64,000 bases of DNA from Muscardinus avellanarius (Eukaryota > Chordata > Mammalia > Rodentia > Gliridae), in the NCBI GenBank assembly GCA_963383645.1, contig OY726572.1, positions 67,897,738 through 67,961,737 of the forward strand, written 5' to 3'. The notes beneath the pieces were generated by a model that was given only the letters and a program-made list of their open reading frames with translations, did no database searches and was not told the origin of the DNA. The position numbers were made by a program, and so were the translations under genes. Below, piece after piece: positions 55,533 through 64,000 of this stretch (within the stretch, counting starts at the first letter, position 1; every line of letters begins with the position of its first letter).

Positions 55533-55742
55533 TGCTGGGTATGGTGGCACACGCCTGTAATCTCAGACTTGGGATATTTGGGAAACTGAGGCAGGAGGAT
55601 TGCAGGTTCAAGGCCAACCGCAGTAATTTACTGAGGCCCTCAGCAACTTAATGCGATCTTATTTCAAAATTTAAAAAATAGGGCTGGGGGGTGGTGTAGC
55701 TAAGAGGTAGAATAACTCTGGGTTTAATTTCCAGCAACCCCC
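55533..55742 (+). mobile_element. B1-dID SINE
   Basis: TGCTGGGTATGGTGGCACAC head, a small insertion near GACTTGGGATATTTGGGAAA, and tail GGTGGTGTAGCTAAGAGGTA. Confidence 0.78.
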
Positions 55743-56090
55743 TCCCACACAAAGAGAATATTTACTAATCCAATTCATTTGTAATTACAGAATTCTAGTA
55801 AGAGAGAAAGTAAAAATCTTTAAGGCATGAAGAATATATTTTTTGGAGTAACTTATAAAGAATTTAGTCCTACCTGGCCAGCTACCCTTGAGATTAATTG
55901 ATAACATTTTTCTTGGACATTTTGATTTTACAAAAATCTCCCGAGTTTATTTACTATTCTAAAATATCTGCTGTCATGGAAGTGGCAGTAACTGTCGTAG
56001 GCTTTAGATAGGGAGATAAAGAGACTCTTGATTTGAAGGAAAATTGAGCTAAAAATGATTGACTATCATATATATTTATATTTTATTTAT

Positions 56091-56292
56091 TTTTTGGTAC
56101 TAGAGATTAAGCCCAGGGGCATTCTACTTCTGAACAGAAAAAAATAACAAAAATTTCTACCCCAGCCCTTTAAAAAAATATTTTATTTGGAAACAGGGTC
56201 TTGCTACATTGCTGGGGCTGTCTTCAAACCTGTAATCTCCCTGTCTCAGCTTCCTAAATCTTGGGATTACAGGTGTGTGTCACATGTCCATT
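56091..56292 (-). mobile_element. B1-dID SINE with a foreign insert
   Basis: GGTACTAGAGATTAAGCCCA head. About 30 A-rich bases (GAACAGAAAAAAATAACAAA and following) interrupt the ID part before CCCCAGCCC. Confidence 0.7.
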
Positions 56293-56541
56293 TTGAATAT
56301 CATATTTAAAGTAGCCTCTTTGGAAAAATATCTATAGAGTATGGCTTTTAACAAGACTTTTCAGTGAAATGATTTATCTCAAGAATCTTTACTAGGTTGT
56401 CATGATTTGAGAGCAAATACTAGGCATTGTGGTAGGTGTTAAGTTGCATATATTGAGAATTTTGTTACTATAATCACTGAAAAATTAGCACTTTTTATTG
56501 TATTATCTTAAGTGTTTTCTATGATTTTTTTTTTCCCCCAG

Positions 56542-56675
56542 CATGGAATCTAAAGTTTAAATTAGCACATGACTATGGATACTCCATTTCAGAATTAAAT
56601 GAAGATGACAGGAGAAAAGTAGAAGAGATCAAAGCAGAGTTGTTTGGTCATGGGCGAATGACTCACTTGTCTGAG
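56542..56675 (+). CDS. ALMS1: ALMS1 exon 9
   Basis: 134 bases, phase 1 in and phase 0 out, between TTTCCCCCAG and GAG/GTACAA. With the G from exon 8 it encodes AWNLKFKLAHDYGYSISELN, then EDDRRKVEEIKAELFGHGRM and THLSE. This is among the best conserved parts of ALMS1 (human AWNMKFNLAHDCGYSISELN as I recall it). The EDDRRKVEEIKAELF segment is strongly helical and charged. It lies outside any long ORF, so splice sites, phase and similarity carry the call. Confidence 0.95.
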
Positions 56676-57000
56676 GTACAAAAGAAATCTAATAATGAAA
56701 ACAAATTGTGAAAGAAATGATGATTGAAATTGGATCTCTTACATGGACATGACTATTCCAGCTATATTGCTGCTAATCTTGGTCTGAAATATTAAAAGTC
56801 TTAATTGTTCAGAATTAAGATTTAAGGATTAGATTCTGTAAATTTTGATTAATTACAAATATATCTTTTAAAAGTATTTATCTCTAGAAAAATATCTAGA
56901 AACATGAAGAAAAATAACAAGTACAGAGGGAGAGTCCAGCTAGTTTAAAGTATTTTCTACTTAAGAACACATAGTTGTTATAGGTTATATAAAAATGGCT

Positions 57001-57118
57001 TTTTTTTTTGGGTGGTACTGGGGTTCCTGGAAACCCTTCTACTTCTGGGCTACACTCCCAGACCTATTTTTTATATTTTTATTTGGAAACAGGGTCTCTT
57101 AAGCCAGCGCGGCTGGCT
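57001..57118 (-). mobile_element. B1-dID SINE, subfamily C, 5'-truncated
   Basis: GGTGGTACTGGGGTTCCTGG to CTTAAGCCAGCGCGGCTGG, then stops. The B1 start is missing, as expected for a truncated insertion. Confidence 0.8.
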
Positions 57119-57119
57119 C

Positions 57120-57480
57120 CAAACAATTTCTGTATATCTACTCTCTCACTTGAGAAATAGAACATTACCAAGTACCCCTGAATTTCTTTGTGTCCTCTTC
57201 CCCTGTCATGGCTTTTCTGTTTCTTATCCTGACATGCATTGAGCTCCTTGTACTTTAGTATCATTTTGAACATTATATAGATGGAATCAGCATGATATAT
57301 ATCTTCTTTTGATAATTGAATTTTTAACAATCTTAGGTTTTTGAGATTCTTCTAGGCAGATTATAGTTTTAGTTTATTTCTTATTATTCTATAGTATTAC
57401 CATATATGACTGTAATCTGGTTTATTTATTCTTCTTGGATAAGATATTTGACCTGCTATTATGAATAGTAATGGGATATA
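57120..57480 (-). mobile_element. Old L1M-like fragment
   Basis: AATTTCTTTGTGTCCTCTTC, TGAACATTATATAGATGGAA and TTCTATAGTATTACCATA are old antisense LINE wording. Diverged and without a frame. Confidence 0.5.
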
Positions 57481-57489
57481 ATAAATTTT

Positions 57490-58998
57490 TTTGGAGGGCT
57501 CAAATGAATTTGTTGATCAGTTCTATAAGCCTTTTGGTTGAATTTGTTGGATCATCTAAGTATGATACGTCATCTGCAAGTTCTTTTTCTGTTTGTATTC
57601 CTTTGATTTTCTTTTTTTGCCTTATTGCTCTGGCTAAGAGTCTCAAGTACTATATTGAAAAGAAGTGGTGATAATTGTCTTATTCCTATTTTTAGGAGGA
57701 ATTCTTGCAGTTATTTCCCATTTAATATAATATTGGTTGTGGGCCTATTGTAGATTGCCTTTATAATGTTGAGGTATTGTTTCTTCTATTGCGAGTCTCT
57801 ACACTGCTTTTAGCATAAATAGATGTTGGATTTTGACAAATGCTTTTCAGCATCTATTGAAATGATCAAGTGATTTTTTTTTTTTTTTATGGTACTGGGG
57901 GTGGAACCCAGGGCCTTTTCTACATCCAGGGTTTACTCCCAGACCTATTTTATATTTTATTTGGAAACACGGTCTCACTAAGTTGCTGAGAGCCTCACTA
58001 AGTAGCTGAGGCTGGCTTTGAACCTGTATGATCCTCCTGTAACAGCCTCCCAAGCGCTGGGATTATAAGCGTGTGCCACCATGCCCAGCTGATCATGTGA
58101 TTTTTGTCTTTGGTTCTGTTTATGTGATGAATTACATGGATTGATTTTCATATGTTGAACCAGCCTTGCATCTTTGTGATGAACCCTACTTGGTCATGGT
58201 GTATGATTTTCTTGATGTGGTTTTGAATGCATGTTGCTAGTATTTTCTTTAGCAGTTTTGCATCCAAGTTCATTAAAGATATAGGCCTAAAGTTTTCCTT
58301 CTTTGAGCTCTCATTATTTAGTTTTATAAAATTCATCTGGGAAACCATTTGATCCTGGGCTTTTCTTTGATGGAAGGCTCTTTATTGCTATTTAAATCTC
58401 TTTGATTGCTATTGGTTGGTTTAAATTTTCTATATTTTCATGACTCAGTTTAGGAAGATTTTATTTATTTAGAAAGTTGTCAATTTCTTCCAGATTTCCC
58501 ATTTTGTTGGAGTATAGTCTTAAGTTTTTCGAGAAACCAGCTTTTGGTTTTGTTGATTTTCTGAATTATTTTTAAATTCTCTACTTGCTTGATTTCTGCT
58601 CTGATTTTAATAATTTCCTGCCTTCTACTGGCTTTGGGATTAGATTGTTCCTTTTTTTCAAGGGCTTTGAGGTGTGTCATTAGGGTATTTATTTGGTGGT
58701 TTTCTGTTCTTCTGTGAGCACTCAGTGCTATGAATTTTCCTCTTAACACTGCCTCCAATGTGTCCCAGAGGTTTTGATATGTTGTATCTCTGTTTTTGTT
58801 TCTTTCTAGAAATTTTTTGATTTCACCCCTTATTTCTTCTGTGACCCATTCTTTATTCAGCAGTGTGGTGTTCAGTCTCCACATGTTTATGTGGTTTCTC
58901 TGGGTCTTCTTATAGTTGATTTCTAGTTTCATTTTATTATGGTCTGAAAAGACAGAGGGAACCATGTCACATTTTTTGAATAGAGACATCAAGCAAGC

Positions 58999-59034
<36 letters not shown>

Positions 59035-60192
59035 CAAAATAATGCAACCCCACTAATATATTTAGCAGACTGGGCCTCTGCAGTCTCTCTCTGCAGATAC
59101 TGAGTGCCACCAACATCTTTCCTGCTGAAAACCTGGTTTTCTGAGTCTTTCTCAGTCTATGCAGATGACCAGTATCAGTGGGGCTGGATTTAGTGTTAAG
59201 CATAGATTGCCTTCCATGCTTTCCACAGATGTGAAGTCTTGGTCTCTCTTTGCCTTTGTAGATGGCAGATCCCTCTGAGACCAAATTAAATCGAAGAGTC
59301 CCTTCTGCACAGTTAGGCCTTGGCTGGTCTAACTTCTCCCTGTTCACCACGATTGGGTGGTCTATGGTAATTCTAGAGATTCTACTAGTTGGATCTCATG
59401 TTATGTGTAGGTCTCCCCCCACACTTCCTACTCATCAGAGCCTGAGTCTGAGCCTTATGTCCAACAGACTTCATACCCATCTTCACCGGGTTGAACCGCA
59501 AAGTCTCAGACACAGGAAGTTTATCACAGCTGTTCCAGTCCCTGGGGATGCCTTGCTGGCCGTTTTCTCTTGGAGATGATGGCTTTACTTAAAGTGTTGT
59601 TTAGCGCTGCTCTGGATCTCTGGAGGGTGTGGTGAGCCCAGCCTCCACCACTACAAGTTGTCGCAGGTGTTTGTAGCAGGCTTACAATTCCAATGGTCTT
59701 TAGCTGCTTTCTACAAGTCCTTGGTTGTTTTTCTGTTCATCTCTGGAGTCAGGTGCAGTGAGGGAAGATGACAATGCTGTGGTGCCCACTGCTGCAAAAC
59801 GGGCAGGTTTCTTTTCTGGTGTTGTGCCGCTCTTGATGTTTGGAGGGCGTGGTGACCTCAGCCACCACTGCTGCAAGTTGTAGCCAGTGTTTACACAGGA
59901 GAAACTCATGGCTTACAGCTGCTTATTTTAGGTCCTTGGTTGTTTCCTGTTCATCTCTGGAGTCAGGTGCATTGGAAGCAAGATTGGGACTATTGTGGTG
60001 CTTTCCACTACAAGGCAGGCAGCCTTCTTTTCTGCCTTCTGATCAGTCTTCTAGCCTTTTTTAGCTGCCGCCTTTGTTCTTTTTAAAGTTATGTTTTCTG
60101 GCTTTTGTAAGAATGCTGTTTTTAAGTCAGTGAAGTTTGGGTGTCACCAGGACTGGTGTGTGCTACCTCCCTCAGTCGCCATATTTCTGGAA
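57490..60192 (-). mobile_element. Internally deleted L1: monomeric 5' UTR plus ORF2 pieces
   Basis: On the - strand, 60192 to about 59034 is an L1-like 5' UTR beginning with CAGAAATATGGCGACTGAGG and containing two tandem monomers of about 220 bases (59829-60045 and 59609-59828). A (TG)n run (58999-59033) follows. Then comes ORF2: the end of the endonuclease and the linker (58992-58480, e.g. [15 protein letters not shown] and [17 protein letters not shown]), then reverse transcriptase ([36 protein letters not shown]). ORF1, the start of ORF2, the RT C-terminus and the 3' UTR are absent, and stops and frameshifts break the rest. It is inactive. Confidence 0.85.
57861..58105 (-). mobile_element. 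B1-dID SINE inside the L1, subfamily B, with TSD
   Basis: GATCAAGTGATTTTT before and GATCATGTGATTTTT after the copy (one mismatch). The copy itself runs GGTACTGGGGGTGGAACCCA to CACCATGCCCAGC. Confidence 0.85.
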
Positions 60193-60204
60193 GTCTTAAT
60201 TTTT

Positions 60205-60345
60205 ATTTTTGAACTGGGTCTCACTGAGTTGCAGAGGGCCTCACTAAGTAACCTTGAACCTAAAATCCTTCTATCATCTCAGCCTCCCAAGTACTCAGCC
60301 TCTCAAGTACTGGATTACAAATGTGTGTGAGTCACCATGCCTGGC
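60205..60345 (-). mobile_element. B1 part of a B1-dID SINE
   Basis: TTTTGAACTGGGTCTCACTG to CACCATGCCTGGCTC, with a duplicated CAGCCT(C/T)(C/T)CAAGTACT near 60275-60310. The ID part is missing, probably because the L1 5' end abuts it. Confidence 0.75.
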
Positions 60346-60551
60346 TCAGAGTCTTTCATTAATAAGAGCAAAAATTGGTGATTTAAAAAATCATTATTTC
60401 GTGTAGATTTGTTAATTTGGAATTCTATGGTAAATTAGAGATTATCATCCTCCTTTATTCATCTTTTTTTTTTGGATTTTTTCTTTCATTCAAAGACGCA
60501 TAATGGGGTACTATGAGTTTATATTGATATTAAAATTACCCCACAAATATC

Positions 60552-60553
<2 letters not shown>

Positions 60554-60613
<60 letters not shown>

Positions 60614-60663
60614 ACTGGGGATGGAACTCAGGGACATTCTACCTCCAAGCTATAACCCTAGCC

Positions 60664-60710
<47 letters not shown>

Positions 60711-60846
60711 TGCTTTTGTTTTGAAACAGTCTTGCTAGGTTGCTGAGAGTCTCCCTATATTGCTGAAGGTATCCTTGAATTTCTGGTCCTCCTCTCTTAG
60801 CCTCCCAAGTACTAGGATTACAGATTTTGTGCCACCATACTTGGCT
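60554..60846 (-). mobile_element. (GA)n(GT)n and B1-dID SINE with (TTA)n
   Basis: (GA)n at 60554-60582 and (GT)n at 60583-60610 lead into an ID part, (TTA)n at 60664-60710 in the linker, and a B1 part ending CACCATACTTGGCT. Confidence 0.8.
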
Positions 60847-61615
60847 AGTGAGAGCCTTTTTAAGCTGGCTTCTGTCTTTCTTATATGTTATCATTCTTAC
60901 TGTCTGTTTTAGGAAGATATTCTCAGCCCTGGAGTAGGCCATTTCTCTAAGGGTCCTTTGTTTCTTTTAGCAGATATTTGTCTGTGTCTGTTGTTCCTGA
61001 GTTTCTGGCTCCAAATTTAGATATATGTGACAAAAAGAAAACCTGGGGATCACACCACCATATCATTCCTCAAATCTCAAGATCCTAATCCATCTTTCTT
61101 CTCTACATCTTTCAGATTTTTTTTAGATTCGTTTCATTATAATGCCTAGTAGGGCTTCATTGTACTTTGCAGGAGAAATAGGGAAAAATACATCTACTCC
61201 CATCATCTGGAAAAAGACATCATAATTTAAAATGTTTTTATATGAAACAAAATGAACTACATTACTAAATAGAATGCCAAATTGTAATATCTTTATAAGT
61301 AAATCATAGAAAACTCAAAGAAATTTTATATTTATGGTAGCTTTGAGCATTGATTCTACACCTTAGGAAAAAGTACTTGTTATTTTTCCTGTTTTTCAGG
61401 GCAAAGTAGTAGTTTTAGGTCAAGCTTCTGTAATAGAGTAAAAAATAAGCTAAAATGAGGTTTGAGTGGGTCTAATGAGTTAGAATTCCATTTTTTTTAT
61501 GTTATAGTCCAGGGTAGGAAAGTGAGCTCATCCAAAGACCCAGTCTAGTAGTGCCACAGATCTCTCCTTAGGTATGGCTTCCATGGGTATTCCAAGTATC
61601 ACCATTTTCTTTTTC

Positions 61616-61813
61616 AGTCCTGTAGTTTGAACCTAGGGGCATTCTACCTCAATTATACCCCCAGCCCTATTTATTGTTCTTTATTTTGAAACAGGGTCTC
61701 ACTAAGTTATGTAAGGCCTCGCTAAGTAGATGAGACTGGCTGTGAGCCTGGGGTCCTCCTGTCTCAGCCTCCTAAGTACTGGGATTAGAAGTGTGCCCTA
61801 CTATGCCCGGTTT
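61616..61813 (-). mobile_element. B1-dID SINE
   Basis: CCTGTAGTTTGAACCTAGGG head and CTACTATGCCCGGTTT end. Confidence 0.78.
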
Positions 61814-62089
61814 GAGGTACCTTTGTATTAGAAAGAAAAGGTGAGAATATATACTGAAGAACAATAGTAATCTTTGCCCTGGTACTTTAGTAAAATAATT
61901 CTAATGAGTGGTCTCAGTTATCATGAGCCACTTAATTCTGTAGTTAACTGTCATTTTCTTGCTCATGTCCTTTGACCTATCTTGGAATGACATGACTTTC
62001 ATCATGAAATCTTAGCCTGGATGTAAATCTGATTTGTATAGTATATATCTTTGGATTATTTCAAGTAAGATCTCATTTATATCTTCTAG

Positions 62090-63903
62090 GGTTTACAGAG
62101 TCCACGGGGAATTGGATGCAAGCCTGAAGCTGTATGTAGTCACATTATTATTGAGAGCCATGAAAAAGGATGTTTCAGGACTCTAACTGCTGAACAACCA
62201 CAACTGGACAGCCGTCCTTGTGTTTTCAGATATGCTGAACCCTCAGAAATGATCAGAGAACGACAAAGCCCATCGCCGTGGAGAGCCAGGCACACCAACC
62301 TTTCCAAATCACTAGACCAGAATAACCCCCATTTTAAAGTTGGGGATTCCTTGCAGTCTCAAAGTCATTCCCCACTTCAAAAACTTATGCCTGATGACTT
62401 CAAAATTAACAAGGGCCTTCGACTGCCATTCCGTGAAAAGATGGATCCTTGGCTCTCAGAATTAGTAGAACCTGCTTGTATGCCACCTAAAGAAGTGGAT
62501 TTTCATTCTTCATCACAAATACTACCCCCAGAACCCATGAAACAGTTTACTACTTCCATCACTGTTTCATCTCACCGACATTCTCAATGCATTTCAGATT
62601 CCTCTGTTTTTAAGGTTGGTGTTACTGAAGGTAGCCAGTGTACTGGATCATCTGTGGGGGTATTTAATTCTCATGTCACTGAAGAGAAAAATTCTCCTAG
62701 AGATCTTAAACAGAAAACCTCTTCCCCTTCATCACTTAAAATGCCTAGTCGTTCACCAAATAAAGTTGTGACTATTTTAGGAGAAGGTAATAGGCAAAGC
62801 CAAAAATTACCTGTTGATTTTGAGCATTCTTATCAAGAAGAAAAAGTCTTAGAAAGATCAGATTTTAAAATCAGTCATTCTGAGCCCAGTACCAGTGGAA
62901 ATCGTAGTACTTGCAAGGAAGTTCATTTTTCTGATAACCATACTCTCATTAGCATGGGCAGACCAAGTTCTATAGTAGGAGTAAAAGAGAAGAATGTAAC
63001 TATAACTTCAGACCTTCCTTCGCACATATTTCTTGAACAACGAGAGCTCTTTGAACAAAGCAAAGCCCCACTTGCAGAACACCATGTGAGAAAGCCCTTC
63101 CCTCCCCTGTGTCCAGACCTTCCTTCTTGCATTTTTCTTGAACAACGAGAACTATTTGAACAAAGCAAAGCCCCACATGTAGACCATGAGATGAGAGAAT
63201 GCCATTCTCCTGTTCCTCAGTGTCAGGATTATATAGCTCCAGATATTCCCTCTCCCTTTTTTCATGAATGTCAAAGTGAAGCCCCAGATGTAGATGACCA
63301 TATGAGAAAACACCATTTCCCCCCTTTTCAAGATCAGGATTGTATAGTAGAAAAGAATCAACATACACCTAAATCACACATTTCTGACATGATAAATGTT
63401 GAAGCCAAGTTTGATAATGTGATTTGCCAATCGGCCCCTGATCCCTGTTCATTAGCAACATCTGCATCTACTCCACCTTCAAATAGAAAAGCACTTTCAT
63501 GTGTTCGTATAACTCTTTGTCCCAAGACACCTTCCAAGTTGGATAGTGGAACCTTAGATAACAGATTTGATTCATTGGATTCTGCTTCTAAAACAAGGAT
63601 GAATAGTGAGTTTAACTCTGACCTACAAACTATATCTTCGAGATCATTGGAACCAACCTCCAAGTTATTGACCAGTAAACCTGTAGCACAGAATCAAGAA
63701 TCTTTAGATTTTCTAGGACCTAAATCTCCACTGGACTTCCAAGTTGTACAGTCTCCTCTTCCAGATAGTAATACTGTTACTCAGGACTTGAAAACCATAC
63801 CTTCTCAGAATAGCCAGATAGTAACCTCAAGGCAAACACAAATGAACATTTCAGATTTGGAACGATATTCCAAACCCGAGGGGACTCCGGTATCTGCAGA
63901 TCG
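62090..63903 (+). CDS. ALMS1: ALMS1 exon 10
   Basis: 1,814 bases, phase 0 in and phase 2 out, from ATCTTCTAG to GATCG/GTGAGT, open throughout. It begins GLQSPRGIGCKPEAVCSHII, then IESHEKGCFRTL, followed by KMDPWLSELVEPACMPPKEV and DFHSSSQ, and ends ...ISDLERYSKPEGTPVSADR. Human exon 10 is about 1.9 kb with the same landmarks. The sequence is Ser/Pro-rich and looks disordered. Three internal repeats built on DLPSCIFLEQRELFEQSKAP start at 63011, 63116 and 63242. The first spans only 35 codons against 42 for the next, having lost about 7 codons before PDLPS. The open frame was listed from 62249, but coding starts at the acceptor. Confidence 0.96.
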
Positions 63904-64000
63904 GTGAGTCTTGTGATGACAAATGAGCTGATGGAATTTATGGTAAAGGGTTTAAAATACTTAAAAGTCAAACTCTTGGGGGAAAGGCTGCATTATTTCT
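63904..64000 (+). other. ALMS1: ALMS1 intron 10 (5' end)
   Basis: A GTGAGTC donor and 90 or so bases of ordinary intron. The next exon lies beyond the window. Confidence 0.9.

Larger units (their letters stand above)
54158..56541 (+). other. ALMS1: ALMS1 intron 8
   Basis: 2.4 kb. A SINE stack lies immediately downstream of exon 8, then three more SINEs. 54880-55200 and 55745-56085 show nothing recognisable. Confidence 0.9.
56676..62089 (+). other. ALMS1: ALMS1 intron 9
   Basis: 5.4 kb. It holds an old L1M fragment, an internally deleted younger L1 (- strand), five SINEs and microsatellites. 56676-57000, 60860-61600 and 61815-62089 show no recognisable element. Confidence 0.9.

Noticed and set aside
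58148..58992. Possible host gene with reverse-transcriptase-like protein
   Set aside because: The motifs are those of L1 ORF2, and stops, frameshifts and missing ends show a dead L1 copy.
1..64000. CRISPR arrays, operons or phage-like modules
   Set aside because: The direct repeats seen are SINEs, microsatellites, minisatellites or coding repeats. The window is a mammalian gene with spliced exons.

Overview
The window is a piece of a rodent-type mammalian nuclear genome holding the middle of one very large gene, ALMS1 (the Alstrom syndrome centrosome and basal-body protein), read on the + strand. Nine consecutive coding exons can be placed with splice sites and matching phases. By comparison with the human gene as I know it they are exons 2 to 10: 12504-12629, 19757-19952, 23657-23762, 25629-27609, 27700-27843, 32162-32321, 46667-54157, 56542-56675 and 62090-63903. 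Together they give 12,152 coding bases, about 4,050 codons. The window opens inside intron 1 and closes 97 bases into intron 10, so the start codon, exon 1, the promoter and the C-terminal ALMS motif lie outside it.

The introns are packed with a dimeric SINE made of a 7SL-derived B1 head (GGCGTGGTGGCGCACGC type) joined to a tRNA-derived ID tail (TGTAGCTCGGAGGT type). This is the B1-dID family described in squirrels, dormice, beavers and some hystricomorphs. High copy number, low divergence and the exact wording of the consensus suggest a sciuromorph rodent (squirrel, mountain beaver or dormouse lineage). The absence of squirrel-style ID tails weakly favours a non-squirrel. At least three B1-dID subfamilies are visible and often stacked or nested. 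Older layers include MIR, L2-like and hAT-like relics, old L1M pieces (mostly on the - strand) and a possible MaLR LTR.

Region by region: 1-12503 is intron 1, with a 2.3-kb GC-rich composite retroposon between perfect 16-bp target-site duplications (2264-4590). It has two different minisatellites and an L1-like 3' end, laid out much like a primate SVA but apparently unrelated to it. 12504-27843 holds exons 2 to 6, with a perfect 172-bp tandem duplication in intron 3 and a large exon 5. 27844-46666 holds exon 7 in a repeat-rich desert. 46667-54157 is the giant exon 8, with 46 full tandem repeats of about 47 residues (about 34 in human). 54158-64000 holds exons 9 and 10, with an internally deleted L1 in intron 9 that keeps a monomeric 5' UTR and ORF2 pieces but no ORF1.

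There is only one protein-coding gene. I see no CRISPR array, operon, functional tRNA gene or intact viral gene.
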